A stretch of DNA of 64,000 nucleotides from Microbacteriaceae bacterium UBA1487 (GTDB lineage: Bacteria; Actinomycetota; Actinomycetes; Actinomycetales; Microbacteriaceae): NCBI GenBank assembly GCA_002325245.1, contig DCRR01000006.1, forward strand, positions 9,957 through 73,956, given 5' to 3'. Within the stretch, counting starts at the first letter, position 1, and each line of letters starts with the position of its first letter. A model generated the notes under the pieces. It saw nothing but the letters and a program-made list of their open reading frames with translations. It made no database searches and had not been told where the DNA came from. A program made the translations under genes and the position numbers. Below, piece after piece: positions 46,103-55,323 of the stretch.

Positions 46103-47040
46103 GCACTCACCCCGCACCCCCGTCCCCCGACTCGACGCCCGCCGGGCTGTCGCCCGGCGACGTCGTCGACCAGGCCCGCCGCGCCTGGTGGCGGCCCCGG
46201 CTCTCGCTGCCGCGCGCCTGGCGTCGACCGCTCGCGGTCATCGGCATGGTGGTCATCGCCTTCTGGGCGGTCATCGTGATCTTCGGACCGTGGATCGCTC
46301 CGTTCGACGCGCTCGCGCAGGACTTCGAGCGCTACCAGGCCCCCTCGCCCGAGCACCTGTTCGGAACCGACGGCGTCGGCCGCGACATCCTCTCGCGGGT
46401 GATCGCGGGAGCCCGCATCTCGCTCCCCGTCGCGGTCATCCTGGTCGCGATCTCGCTCGCCATCGGCTCCACCATCGGCGCCGTCGCGGGCTACGTCGGA
46501 GGCTGGCTCGACGGCTTCCTGATGCGCATCGTCGACCTGTTCTTCTCGTTCCCGGCGATCGTGCTCGCCATGGCCGTCTCCGCCGCCCTCGGCCCGTCGC
46601 TGCTGAACGCGGTGGCCGCGATCGTGGTGGTGTCCTGGCCCGCCTACGCGCGTGTCACCCGCTCTCTCGTGCTCGGCATCCGCGACCAGAACTACATCGC
46701 CGCCGCCCGCCTGCTCGGCGCCTCCCCCGCCCGCATCCTGCTGCGCGACGTCGCCCCGAACGTGCTGGGACCGATCCTGGTGGTCGCCACCCTCGAACTC
46801 GGCAACGCCATCCTGCTGCTCTCGGGCCTCAGCTTCCTCGGCCTCGGCGCGGTTCCGCCGACGCCGGAGTGGGGCTCGATGGTCGCCGACGGCTCGCGGG
46901 CCTTCTACAACTACTGGGTCGCACTGTTCCCCGGCCTCGCGATCTTCACGGTCGTGCTCGCCTTCAACTTCCTCGGCGACGCCCTGCGCGACGCCCTCGA
47001 TCCCCGCTCGAACCGGGCCGTCACGAACGCGGAGCTGTGA
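46099..47040 (+). CDS. DppC/OppC-type ABC transporter permease
   Basis: A 313-residue permease: N-terminal cytoplasmic stretch, first helix (VIGMVVIAFWAVIVIFGPWIA), the family signature HLFGTDGVGRDILSRVIAGARISL, and the EAA loop NYIAAARLLGASPARILLRDVAPNV, then PPTPEWGSMVADG. Layout and length match DppC. It is coupled to dppB-type (ATGA) and followed three bases later by the first ATPase. Confidence 0.95.
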   Translation: MSTHPAPPSPDSTPAGLSPGDVVDQARRAWWRPRLSLPRAWRRPLAVIGMVVIAFWAVIVIFGPWIAPFDALAQDFERYQAPSPEHLFGTDGVGRDILSRVIAGARISLPVAVILVAISLAIGSTIGAVAGYVGGWLDGFLMRIVDLFFSFPAIVLAMAVSAALGPSLLNAVAAIVVVSWPAYARVTRSLVLGIRDQNYIAAARLLGASPARILLRDVAPNVLGPILVVATLELGNAILLLSGLSFLGLGAVPPTPEWGSMVADGSRAFYNYWVALFPGLAIFTVVLAFNFLGDALRDALDPRSNRAVTNAEL

Positions 47041-47042
47041 CC

Positions 47043-47855
47043 GTGAGCACTCTTCTGGACATCCGCGACCTGCACATCAGCCTCGGCGGGCGACAGCTCG
47101 TCGACGGCGTCGATCTGACCGTTTCGAAAGGCGAGATCCTCGGACTCGCCGGCGAGAGCGGCAGCGGCAAGACGCTCACCGCCCTCACCACCCTCGGATT
47201 CCTGCCGCACGGCGCGACGGCGACCGGCGAGGTGCTGGTCGACGGCGAGGACACGCTCGCCATGAGCGCCTCCCAGCTGCAGCGGCTGCGCGGCAACCGG
47301 GTCGCGATGGTCTTCCAGGACCCGATGACCTCGCTGCACCCCATGCTCACGATCGAGCGCCAGCTCACCGAGCACCAGCTCGTGCACCGCTCGGTCACCA
47401 AGAAGCAGGCCCGCGCCCGCGCGGTCGAGCTGCTCGAGCTGGTGCGCATCCCGGATCCGGAGCGCGCGCTGCGCTCCTACCCGCACCGCTTCTCGGGCGG
47501 CATGCGGCAGCGGATCGCGATCGCCGCGGCGCTCGCCTGCGAGCCGGAGATCATCGTCGCCGACGAGATCACGACCGCGCTCGACGTGACCGTGCAGGCC
47601 GGGATCCTGCGTCTGCTCAGCGACCTCCGCAGCGAGACTGACGCGGCGATCCTGTTCATCACGCACGACCTGGCCGTGATGAACGTGCTCGCCGACCGTC
47701 TCGTCGTGATGCGCAACGGCAAGGTCGTCGAGTCCGGCGACTGCCGGGACGTCCTCGCGGACCCGCAGGACCCGTACACGCGAATGCTCGTCGAGGCGCT
47801 GCCTCCCGCCGCCGACTTCGGCGCCGCCCCGAGCGAGGGAGAGGACCTCCGATGA
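47043..47855 (+). CDS. DppD/OppD-type ABC transporter ATPase
   Basis: A 270-residue ATPase. Walker A GESGSGKT (residues about 38-45), Q-loop VAMVFQDPMTSLHPM, signature FSGGMRQRIAIAAAL, Walker B IIVADEITTALDV, switch ILFITHDLAVM. Unlike full-length OppD it lacks the long C-terminal cysteine-rich extension and has a short one. GGAG lies eight bases before the GTG at 47043; a GTG at 47037, overlapping the permease stop, is an alternative. It overlaps the next ATPase gene by four bases. Confidence 0.93.
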   Translation: MSTLLDIRDLHISLGGRQLVDGVDLTVSKGEILGLAGESGSGKTLTALTTLGFLPHGATATGEVLVDGEDTLAMSASQLQRLRGNRVAMVFQDPMTSLHPMLTIERQLTEHQLVHRSVTKKQARARAVELLELVRIPDPERALRSYPHRFSGGMRQRIAIAAALACEPEIIVADEITTALDVTVQAGILRLLSDLRSETDAAILFITHDLAVMNVLADRLVVMRNGKVVESGDCRDVLADPQDPYTRMLVEALPPAADFGAAPSEGEDLR

Positions 47856-48754
47856 CCGATCGTCTCGACGTGCGCGATGCCGTGCTGGAGTACCACGTCC
47901 CCGGTCGCCCGACCGTGCGCGCCGTCGACGGCGTCTCACTCACCGTCGGCGCGGGCGAGGTCGTCGGCCTGGTCGGCGAGTCGGGCTGCGGCAAGAGCTC
48001 GCTCGGTCGCGCGATCGTCGGTCTGCACCGTCTCACCTCGGGATCGGTGTCGCTCGACGGCCGGGAGCTGCCGCCGCTGGGCCGCCGCGCCCGTCCGCGG
48101 GCCGATCGCGTCGTGCAGATGATCTTCCAGGACCCGTACTCCTCGTTGAACCCGCGGCGCAGCATCCAGCGCCAGCTCGCCGAGGCGATCGTCGCCGGGG
48201 GCCGCACCTCCAGCCGCGAGCTGATCGACGATCTGCTCGCAACGGTCGACATGCCCGCCTCCAGCGCGACGCGTTACCCCCACCAGTTCTCGGGAGGCCA
48301 GCGGCAGCGCATCGCGATCGCCCGCGCGCTGGCCGTGCAGCCGCGGCTCGTGGTCGCCGACGAGCCGGTCTCGGCCCTCGACGCCTCCACGCGCGCGCAG
48401 GTCTCGCAGCTCATCTCGACGACGGCGACCGCCGGCGGCGCGGGGGTGCTGATGATCTCGCACGACCTCTCGGGCCTTCGCATGATCGCCGACCGCATCG
48501 CCGTCATGTACTTCGGCCGGATCGTCGAGCTCGGGCCCACCGATGCCGTCTGGGGCTCACCCGCCCACCCGTACACCCGCACCCTGATGGGCGCGATCCC
48601 GCGGCTCGGCCGCACGGCGACGCTGCCGGATGCCTCCCCGTCGGAGCGGATCACCTCGCGCCGCGAAGACCCCGAGGGCGCCGAGCTGGTCGACCTGGGC
48701 GGCGGGCACCTCGTCGCCGCCGAGGCGCTGCGCGACACCGGGGTGGCGCGATGA
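47852..48754 (+). CDS. DppF/OppF-type ABC transporter ATPase
   Basis: A 300-residue ATPase. Walker A GESGCGKSS (about 44-52), Q-loop VQMIFQDPYSSLNPRRS, signature FSGGQRQRIAIARAL, Walker B LVVADEPVSALDAS, switch MISHDLSGL, and the C-terminal oligopeptide/dipeptide domain start (VWGSPAHPYTRTLMGAIPRL). With the gene before it, it completes a heteromeric ATPase pair. It overlaps the amidohydrolase start (ATGA), tying transport to the first catabolic enzyme. Confidence 0.94.
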   Translation: MTDRLDVRDAVLEYHVPGRPTVRAVDGVSLTVGAGEVVGLVGESGCGKSSLGRAIVGLHRLTSGSVSLDGRELPPLGRRARPRADRVVQMIFQDPYSSLNPRRSIQRQLAEAIVAGGRTSSRELIDDLLATVDMPASSATRYPHQFSGGQRQRIAIARALAVQPRLVVADEPVSALDASTRAQVSQLISTTATAGGAGVLMISHDLSGLRMIADRIAVMYFGRIVELGPTDAVWGSPAHPYTRTLMGAIPRLGRTATLPDASPSERITSRREDPEGAELVDLGGGHLVAAEALRDTGVAR

Positions 48755-50001
48755 GCGTCGCCGTGTCGTACCCGACCCGCGCCGACCTGGTGCTGCGTCA
48801 CGCGACCGTCGTCGATGTCGCGACGTCGCGGCTGATCCCCGATCAGACCGTCGTCGTCCGCGACGGCGTGATCAGCGAGATCGTCGACGACGCGGCGTTC
48901 ACGGGCGCCGGCGCGGCCGCGATCTCGGGGCTCCCGACGCGCGATCTGGACGGCGCCTTCGCGATGCCCGGCCTGATCAACATGCACACCCACTTCAGCC
49001 TCTCGCTGCCCGGGCAGGCGGGCGAGGCCGTCGAGGCGATGGGCCCGGGCGAACTGGCGCTCTACATGGCCGACGGCGCCGCCCGCACCCTCCGCAACGG
49101 CGTGACGACGGTCCGCTGCGTCGCCGAGAAGGGCGGGCTCGACTTCGCGCTGCGCCGCGCGATCGACGCCGGGCACGTTCTGGGCCCCAGCATCCGCACC
49201 GCCGGCCGCGCGCTCGCCTGCACCGGCGGCCACGGGCACGGCAGCGACGACACGATCGAGTGCGACGGACCGGTCGGCTTCACGCGCGGCGTGCGCAGCC
49301 AGGTCGCGGCGGGCGCCGACCTCATCAAGCTGATGATCTCCGGCGGCATCGCCGGCGAGCACGAGGGCATCGCCACCCCGCAGCTCACGCGCGAGGAGAT
49401 GGCGGCCGCGATCCGCACCGCCCACGACTGGGGACGCAAGGTCACCGCCCACGCCGGGCCCGCCTCCATCATCGAACTCGCCGTGGAGCTCGGTCTCGAC
49501 TGCGTCGAGCACGGCTACCAGCTCACCGCCGACGTGGCGCGCGCGATGGCGGCGCACGGCACCGCGCTTGTGCCGACGCTCGTCGTCACCCACGCCGACG
49601 CCTTCTTCGAGGAGCTCGGGGTGCCCGCCTGGATGCGCGAGCGCTCCGCCCAGGCCGCCATCCGCCACCGGGAGTCGTTCCGGCACGCGCTCGACGCCGG
49701 CGTCGAGATCATGCTCGGCAGCGATATGCCGCCGTTCTGGCCGTTCGAGGGCACGACCGCCGTCGTGCGCGAGCTCGAGCACATGCACGACGCGGGGCTG
49801 GATGCCTGGGGCGTTCTGCGCGCCGCGACGATGAACCCGGCGACCTGGCTCGGACTCGGCGAGCGAGTCGGCCGGGTCGAGGTCGGATTCGACGCCGATC
49901 TGGTCATCACCCGCGAGGATCCGAGCGCCGCCCCCGCCGCGCTGCGCTCGATCGAGCACGTCGTGCGGCGCGGCGTGCTCGTGCGCGAGGACGCGGCGTG
50001 A
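48751..50001 (+). CDS. Amidohydrolase (imidazolonepropionase/prolidase-like)
   Basis: A 416-residue metal-dependent amidohydrolase. Metal ligands and catalytic residues are visible in order: MHTHF (about residue 77), the carbamoyl-type lysine in LIKLMISGG, TAHA, EHGYQL, and the final Asp in GSDMP. The N- and C-terminal small beta domain is also typical. The sequence style fits the imidazolonepropionase-like / Xaa-Pro dipeptidase-like branch, which hydrolyses N-acyl or cyclic amide bonds. Coupling to the ATPase gene (ATGA) suggests it acts on what the transporter imports. The substrate is not known. Confidence 0.9.
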   Translation: MSVAVSYPTRADLVLRHATVVDVATSRLIPDQTVVVRDGVISEIVDDAAFTGAGAAAISGLPTRDLDGAFAMPGLINMHTHFSLSLPGQAGEAVEAMGPGELALYMADGAARTLRNGVTTVRCVAEKGGLDFALRRAIDAGHVLGPSIRTAGRALACTGGHGHGSDDTIECDGPVGFTRGVRSQVAAGADLIKLMISGGIAGEHEGIATPQLTREEMAAAIRTAHDWGRKVTAHAGPASIIELAVELGLDCVEHGYQLTADVARAMAAHGTALVPTLVVTHADAFFEELGVPAWMRERSAQAAIRHRESFRHALDAGVEIMLGSDMPPFWPFEGTTAVVRELEHMHDAGLDAWGVLRAATMNPATWLGLGERVGRVEVGFDADLVITREDPSAAPAALRSIEHVVRRGVLVREDAA

Positions 50002-50342
50002 GCGCGCCCGAGGAGGGCACGGCGCCCGAGAGCGACATGAGCCTGTGGGACATCCGCGTCGTCGTCGACCGGATCGAAGGGCGCTCGGTGTGCGGCATGC
50101 GCCCCGGCGACTGGTGCGAGGTGACCGAGAGCAGCCGCCTGCGCATCCCCGAGGGCGGGCACTTCTGCCTCTATGCGCTGCAGGCGGCGCTTCCGCTGAT
50201 CCCGGCCAAGCAGCGTGACCTGCCCGCGGGCGACTGGCTCGAACGGGACAACGAGGTCGCCTGCCCGGATCCGGAGGAGCGGCTCATCATGCGCATCGAG
50301 CGCACCCGCCGAGTGGACCTGCGCGCGGACGACCTGACATGA
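49998..50342 (+). CDS. TIGR04076-like small protein
   Basis: A 114-residue protein. The pattern WDIRVVVDRIEGRSVCGMRPGDWCEVTESSRLRIPEGG, then FCLYALQAALPLIPAKQRDL and CPDPEERLIMRIER is that of the TIGR04076 family (short proteins with a conserved Cys, a Gly-rich turn and a C-terminal basic end; function unknown). The GTG start overlaps the amidohydrolase stop; MSLWDIR at 50038 is an alternative start nearer to the family core. It overlaps the following LLM gene by four bases, so it is part of the coupled chain and may be a small redox or binding partner. Confidence 0.75.
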   Translation: MSAPEEGTAPESDMSLWDIRVVVDRIEGRSVCGMRPGDWCEVTESSRLRIPEGGHFCLYALQAALPLIPAKQRDLPAGDWLERDNEVACPDPEERLIMRIERTRRVDLRADDLT

Positions 50343-51361
50343 GCGTGCAGATCTCGCTCGGCCTGCAGACCGACAAGGCCCCCGGGCGCTACGGGGAGCT
50401 CGCCGCGCACGCGGAGGAGCTCGGCTTCGACGGCGTGAGCGTCTTCTCGGATCTGTGGTTTCAGCCGTCGATCGTCGCCCTGCTCGAGATGGCGGAGCGG
50501 ACGAACCGGATCCGGCTGGGCTGCGCCTGCTGGAACCCGTTCCTGATCCACCCGGTCGAGCTGACCGGCATGGCGGCAGCCCTGTACGCCCGCACCGAGG
50601 GACGCGCTTACCTGGGCATCGCCCGCGGCACCTGGCTCGACGACCTGGGGGTGCGCCCCGAGCGGCCCCTCGGGGCGCTGCGCGAGGCGATCGCCGTGAT
50701 CCGCGCGCTGTGGTCCGGCGACACCTCCGGCGTTCCCGGCCGCACGTTCTCGCTCGCGCCCGGCGTCGGGCTCCGCACCGAGCTCCCGGATGCCCCGCTG
50801 CGGGTCCTCGTCGGCTCCTGGGGCGAGCGCGGCGCGGCACTCGCCGGCGAGACCGCCGACGAGATCAAGATCGGCGGCAGCGCCAACCCCGCGATGGTCG
50901 AGGTCACCCGGCAGCGCCTGGCGCCCGGGCTGGAACGCGCGGGGCGCCCGCCCGGCGACGTCGGCGTCGTCCTGGGCGCGGTCACCGTGGTGGACCGCGA
51001 CGGCGCCAAGGCCCGCGCCGCCGCCCGCGCCCAGGTCGCGATGTACGTCGACGCGATCGCCGCCTACGACCCGACCGTCACCCTGCCGGAGGGCATGCTC
51101 GAGCGCGTGCGCGAGTCGCTCGCGCAGGGCGACGCGGCGGCCGCCGGGGCGTGGATCCCGCGCGACGTGCTCGACCGGTTCGCTTTCTCGGGCAGCCCCG
51201 ACGACATCGCCGAGCAGGCCGCCGGTCTCATCGCGGCCGGCGTCGACCGCATCGAGTTCGGCACGCCGCACGGCATCGACGAGCGCGAGGGCATCGATCT
51301 GCTCGGCCGTGCCGTGCTTCCCGCCCTCGCATCCCTTCGCACCGACACCCCGGAGAGCTGA
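50339..51361 (+). CDS. LLM-class flavin/F420-dependent oxidoreductase (copy 1)
   Basis: A 340-residue luciferase-like TIM barrel: LAAHAEELGFDGVSVFSD, ALLEMAERTNRIRLG, the family motif IHPVELTGMAAALYARTEGRAYLGIARGTWLDD, and a C-terminal part with FGTPHG. Members use FMNH2 or F420 to hydroxylate, oxidise or desaturate small molecules. It resembles F420-dependent methylene-tetrahydromethanopterin reductase-like (MER) proteins. It is one of three LLM enzymes in this block (also 55324 and 56416). The ATG overlaps the TIGR04076 gene's stop. Confidence 0.9.
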   Translation: MSVQISLGLQTDKAPGRYGELAAHAEELGFDGVSVFSDLWFQPSIVALLEMAERTNRIRLGCACWNPFLIHPVELTGMAAALYARTEGRAYLGIARGTWLDDLGVRPERPLGALREAIAVIRALWSGDTSGVPGRTFSLAPGVGLRTELPDAPLRVLVGSWGERGAALAGETADEIKIGGSANPAMVEVTRQRLAPGLERAGRPPGDVGVVLGAVTVVDRDGAKARAAARAQVAMYVDAIAAYDPTVTLPEGMLERVRESLAQGDAAAAGAWIPRDVLDRFAFSGSPDDIAEQAAGLIAAGVDRIEFGTPHGIDEREGIDLLGRAVLPALASLRTDTPES

Positions 51362-51363
51362 TC

Positions 51364-52581
51364 ATGACCGACCTCGCCACCGCCCCGTTCGACTTCGCCC
51401 GCCGCCGCCGCGTGCTGTCGGAGCGGCTCGACGAGCGCGGCATCGACGTGCTCTTCCTGCCGGCCGATCAGGCGGACTTCGAGTACTACACCGGCGTTCC
51501 GCGCCGGGCGCCCAGCTTCGGCTCGATCGCGTACACGAACCACTGGATCTCCGGCGCGTTCCTTGCCCCCGGCGAGGACCCGCTGTTCGTGCTGACCCGG
51601 CACTTCCAGGAGTTCGACCTGCCCGACGGCATCGACGGCGAGGTCGTGACCGCGATCGAGACCGACGACGGCCGCGCGGTGTTCCAGCGCGCCTACGACC
51701 ACTTCCGGGCCCGTCGCGTCGCCGTGCCGAGCGCACCCTCCGGCGAGAGCTGCACGCACGAGGCCGGCGCGAGCGAGCGCATCGCCGTGACCGGACGCAC
51801 CTGGGCCCAGGTGAGCATCGAGCTGCGGCGCCACCGGCCCGACGCCGATCTGGTGATCGCCGACGACGTGCTCGCCGGCATCCGCGCGATCAAGGACGAG
51901 CAGGAGATCGCCCTGATGCGCGCCTCGGCGAGCATCGTCGACACCGTGCTGGCCGAGGTCGCCCCGCACGTCGTCGCGGGCATCACCGAGATCGAGCTGG
52001 CCTCCGAGGTCGACCTGCGGATGCGGCAGCACGGCTCGCTCGGCGCCTCCTTCGACACCGGCGTGTGGGGCATGGGCCCCGCCCTCACCCGCGACGCCTC
52101 GGTGCGCGTCAGCACGGATGCGCTCGCGGAGGGCACCGGCGTCAGCTTCGACTTCGGCGCGATCACCCGCGGGTACTGCAGCGACTTCGGGCGCACCGTG
52201 CACATCGGGGAGCCCTCGGCGGAGTACGTGACGGTGCACGAGGTCGTGATGGCCGCCCAGGAGGCGGCGCGTCAGGCGGCCGTCCCCGGGGCCACCGGCG
52301 GCCAGGTGCACGAGGCGGCGCGCCGGGTGATCGACGAGGCCGGGTACGGCGACGGATTCCGGCACCGGGTGGGCCACTGCATCGGCCTCGACGTGCACGA
52401 GGAGCCGTTCCTCTCGGCCGAGGACACCACGCCGCTGCAGCCCGGGATGCTGTTCACGATCGAGCCGAGCATCTTCCTCCCCGGTCGCGTCGGCGTGCGC
52501 GTCGAGGACGTGTTCCTGCTCACCGAGACCGGGGCCGTGAACATCAACGCCACCGACCACGAGCTGAAGGCGAACGACTGA
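51364..52581 (+). CDS. M24 family Xaa-Pro aminopeptidase-like metallopeptidase
   Basis: A 405-residue M24 peptidase: an N-terminal creatinase-type domain (residues about 10-165) and a C-terminal pita-bread domain. The five metal ligands are present: Asp in VSFDFGAITRG, Asp in YCSDFGRTV, His in GHCIGLDVHE, Glu in FTIEPSIF and Glu in VRVEDVFLL. It may remove N-terminal residues before proline, or cleave C-N bonds as creatinase does. It begins two bases after the LLM stop. With the importer and DUF885 it supports a peptide-like substrate. Confidence 0.93.
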   Translation: MTDLATAPFDFARRRRVLSERLDERGIDVLFLPADQADFEYYTGVPRRAPSFGSIAYTNHWISGAFLAPGEDPLFVLTRHFQEFDLPDGIDGEVVTAIETDDGRAVFQRAYDHFRARRVAVPSAPSGESCTHEAGASERIAVTGRTWAQVSIELRRHRPDADLVIADDVLAGIRAIKDEQEIALMRASASIVDTVLAEVAPHVVAGITEIELASEVDLRMRQHGSLGASFDTGVWGMGPALTRDASVRVSTDALAEGTGVSFDFGAITRGYCSDFGRTVHIGEPSAEYVTVHEVVMAAQEAARQAAVPGATGGQVHEAARRVIDEAGYGDGFRHRVGHCIGLDVHEEPFLSAEDTTPLQPGMLFTIEPSIFLPGRVGVRVEDVFLLTETGAVNINATDHELKAND

Positions 52582-52639
52582 TGCGCGCCGCCCCCCTATG
52601 CTCGTGGCACCCGTTCGATTTCGTGAGAAAGAGTTGACG

Positions 52640-53215
52640 ATGACCCCCCGTGATCGAGACGCTGACCGGCAGTCCCCGATGTCGTCGATGACCTCCGAGG
52701 TGCTGCCGACGGCGAACCTGGTGGACTTCGACGAGGTCGATCGCCGCCTGCTCCAGCTGCTCGTCGCCGATCCGCGCGTCTCGCAGCGCCAGCTCGCCCG
52801 CGAGGTCGGCATGTCCTCGCCCGCCGTCGGTGAGCGCATCGGCCGACTCGAGCGCAGCGGCCTCATCACGGGCTACACGACGGTTCTCGACTGGGCGGCC
52901 CTCGGATATCCGAGCGTCGTCTATATTCCGATGACCCTCGCCACCGACGCGGATGTGCAGAAGATCATCGCCGAGCTGCGCTCCGTTCCTGAGCTGACCG
53001 AGCTGGTCGTCGTCACCGGCAGCTACGACCTGATGGCGCGGTTCCGCATCCGCGATCACGCGCACCTGCAGCGGCTGCTGCTCGACCGCATCTGGCCGAT
53101 CCGCGGCCTGCAGCGCATCGAGACGTTCCTCGGCATCGGCGAGATCGTCCGCACCCGCACACCCGCCGCGGTGATCGGCGGCGCCGAGCCGAGCCTCACC
53201 TCGACCGAGGGCTGA
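52640..53215 (+). CDS. Lrp/AsnC-family transcriptional regulator
   Basis: A 191-residue regulator: a winged helix (DEVDRRLLQLLVADPRVSQRQLAREVGMSSPAVGERIGRLERSGLI, about residues 30-75) and the C-terminal RAM ligand-binding domain (LRSVPELTELVVVTGSYDLMARFRI). The N-terminal about 28 residues are extra and polar. Lrp/AsnC proteins sense amino acids. The ATG has AAAGAG upstream; TTG at 52634 is an alternative. It sits inside the accessory block between the peptidase and the aldolase and is the obvious candidate to control both flanking transcription units. Confidence 0.92.
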   Translation: MTPRDRDADRQSPMSSMTSEVLPTANLVDFDEVDRRLLQLLVADPRVSQRQLAREVGMSSPAVGERIGRLERSGLITGYTTVLDWAALGYPSVVYIPMTLATDADVQKIIAELRSVPELTELVVVTGSYDLMARFRIRDHAHLQRLLLDRIWPIRGLQRIETFLGIGEIVRTRTPAAVIGGAEPSLTSTEG

Positions 53216-53249
53216 CCGCTCGCCCCGGCCAGGGTCGCCGGCGCCCTGC

Positions 53250-53978
53250 TCAGCGGGGCGCGGCCTGGAGCTGCTGGGCGACGGCGTCGTGGAGCAGCAT
53301 CGTGTCGACCGCGACCGCGAGCGTGTCGAAGCCGCGGGCCGCGAGCTGGGCGGCGAGCTCGTTCGAGCCCGCGAACGCGCCGGCGGCGACGCCGTGCGCG
53401 CGGCAGGCGGCGACGATCCGGTCGAGCGGGTTCTCGGGCGAGCTGTCGCCGAGCAGCGACGGAACGTCGGTGCCGAGCGAGAGCGCCAGGTCGAAGGGGC
53501 CGACGAAGATCATGTCGACCCCGGGCGTCGCGGCGATCTCGTCGACGCCCGCGACCGCCTCGGCGGTCTCGACCATGACGGCGCACTCGATGCGCTCGTT
53601 GGCGTCGGCCGCCGAGGCCGGGGTGCGCCCGTAGGCGCCGTCGAGAGGCCCCCACGACCGCGAGCCGAGCGGGGGGTAGCGGCAGGCCGAGGCGGCGAGG
53701 GCCGCCTGCTCCGCGTTCTGCACCATCGGCACGATGACGCCGTCGGCTCCCGCGTCGAGCGCGCGACCGATCAGCCATGGGCTTCCCGCCGCGACCCGCA
53801 CGACGGTGCGGGGGCGATTCGGCGCGCCGGCGAGGAGCGAGAGCGTGTCGACGACGGCCGCGTCGTCGAATCGGCCGTGCTGCGCGTCGAGCACGAGCCA
53901 GTCGGGCTCGGCCGAGGCCATGACGGCCGCAACCGCCGGAGACCCGAGGAGGGACCAGGCCCCGATGCGTGTCGACAT
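53250..53978 (-). CDS. HpcH/HpaI-type aldolase
   Basis: A 242-residue class II pyruvate-type aldolase of the HpcH/HpaI family: GAWSLLGSPAVAAVMASAEPDWLVLDAQHGRFD, PRTVVRVAAGSPWLIGRALDAGADGVIVPMV, ECAVMVETAEAV (metal Glu), MIFVGPFDLALSLG (metal Asp). All known active-site patterns are there. It would cleave 4-hydroxy-2-keto acids into pyruvate and an aldehyde. It is the only gene of the block on the minus strand, divergent from the aminotransferase. GGAG lies six bases before the ATG at 53978; MNGEV (53993) is an alternative start. Confidence 0.92.
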   Translation of the reverse strand: MSTRIGAWSLLGSPAVAAVMASAEPDWLVLDAQHGRFDDAAVVDTLSLLAGAPNRPRTVVRVAAGSPWLIGRALDAGADGVIVPMVQNAEQAALAASACRYPPLGSRSWGPLDGAYGRTPASAADANERIECAVMVETAEAVAGVDEIAATPGVDMIFVGPFDLALSLGTDVPSLLGDSSPENPLDRIVAACRAHGVAAGAFAGSNELAAQLAARGFDTLAVAVDTMLLHDAVAQQLQAAPR

Positions 53979-54004
53979 CACTTCTCCGTTCATAGGACTT
54001 TCGG

Positions 54005-54044
54005 CTGAAAACTTTTCGAAAGGAAACCAGACTGCCATTTTCAG
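54005..54044. promoter_or_regulatory. AT-rich divergent promoter region with 7-bp inverted repeat
   Basis: CTGAAAA (54005-54011) and TTTTCAG (54038-54044) face each other over 26 bases, between the aldolase and aminotransferase genes. The gap 53994-54128 is AT-rich (CTTTTCGAAAGG, TACAAACGG, ACGATAAACAT) against GC-rich flanks and must hold promoters for both. It is a plausible Lrp/AsnC target; not demonstrable by eye. Confidence 0.4.
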
Positions 54045-54128
54045 TTTACAAACGGACGATACAATCGCGTCAACGATAAACATACGAGATCTGCGCCTTC
54101 GGGGCGCGCATCGCTTCGAAGGGCCCTC

Positions 54129-55307
54129 ATGTCGCACCCCACCCCCGCCACCGGCGTGCTTCCGCACTCCGGAATCCGCGAGATCGTCGACCTCGTTCTC
54201 GTCGACTCCCGGCCGATCGTGCGCCTCGAGATCGGCGAGCCCGACTTCGCCACCCCGGCGCACATCGTCGAGGCGGCCGTCGAGTCGGCTCGGCGCGGCA
54301 GCTCCTACGTGCAGGCCGCTGGCACGCCCCTTCTGCGCAGCGCGGCCGCGGCGTCGATCGAGCGCCGCTACGGCTTCGACGCGCCCGCCTCGCGGGTGCT
54401 CATCAGCCACGGCGCCGTTCACGCCATCGACGCCGTGATCCGCGCCATGGTGTCGCCCGGCGACGCCGTGCTCATCCCCGACCCCGCCTGGCCCAACTAC
54501 GAGATGCAGGCGATCCTCGCCGGCGGCCGCGTCGACCGCTACCCGCTGCGCGCCGAGCGCGACTACATCGTCGACCCCGGCGACATCCGACGCGCCATCA
54601 CCCCCGAGACGCGCGTGCTCGTGCTGAACTCCCCCTCCAACCCGACCGGGAGCGTCGCTCCCCCCGCCGTCATGGCGGAGATCGCCGAGATCGCCCGCGA
54701 GCGCGATGTGCTCGTGCTCAGCGACGAGGTCTACGACGAGATCGTGTTCGAGGGCGAGCCGGTGAGCATGGCGAGCCTCATCCCCGAGCACGCGGTGTCG
54801 GTGTTCAGCGTGTCGAAGACGTACGCGATGACGGGGTGGCGCGTCGGATACTCGCTCGTGCCGGAGTGGCTCGTCGATCCGGTGACCCGCGTGCTCGAAT
54901 CCTCCGTCGCATGCCTGTCGACCGTGACGCAGGCCGCCGCCCTCGCCGCCCTGACCGGCGACCAGACGCCCGTCGCCACCATGCGGAACGCCTACCGCGA
55001 GCGCCGCGACCTCGCCCTGCAGCTGCTCACCGAGGCGGGCATCGCCGTGCCGCGCCCCGGCGGCGCCTTCTACGCGATGGTTCCGCTGCACGAGACCTCG
55101 GATGCGCGAGCCTCCGCCCTCGACCTGGTCGAGCGCGGCGTCTCGACGGCACCGGGCACAGCCTTCGGTTTCCAGGCGCCGCACGCGCTGCGCCTCTCGC
55201 TCGCCACCTCGACCGACGCGATCCGCCAGGGCGTCGGGATCCTGACCGACTGGTACCGCGAAACCTCGGGCGGAGCCCGCGACCTCGCGATCCACGCGGC
55301 ACACTGA
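54129..55307 (+). CDS. Class I/II PLP-dependent aminotransferase
   Basis: A 392-residue fold-type I aminotransferase (AspC-like group): LEIGEPDFATPAHIVEA, SYVQAAGTPLLRSA, VLVLNSPSNPTGSV, VLSDEVYDEIVFEG and the PLP lysine in VSKTYAMTGWRVGYS (Lys230), then the substrate Arg in LRLSLATSTDAI. It would convert an amino acid to its 2-keto acid, matching the keto-acid aldolase next to it. It is divergent from the aldolase and followed 16 bases later by an LLM gene; the four genes 54129-59111 run as one unit. Confidence 0.94.
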   Translation: MSHPTPATGVLPHSGIREIVDLVLVDSRPIVRLEIGEPDFATPAHIVEAAVESARRGSSYVQAAGTPLLRSAAAASIERRYGFDAPASRVLISHGAVHAIDAVIRAMVSPGDAVLIPDPAWPNYEMQAILAGGRVDRYPLRAERDYIVDPGDIRRAITPETRVLVLNSPSNPTGSVAPPAVMAEIAEIARERDVLVLSDEVYDEIVFEGEPVSMASLIPEHAVSVFSVSKTYAMTGWRVGYSLVPEWLVDPVTRVLESSVACLSTVTQAAALAALTGDQTPVATMRNAYRERRDLALQLLTEAGIAVPRPGGAFYAMVPLHETSDARASALDLVERGVSTAPGTAFGFQAPHALRLSLATSTDAIRQGVGILTDWYRETSGGARDLAIHAAH

Positions 55308-55323
55308 AGACGGAGGCACCACC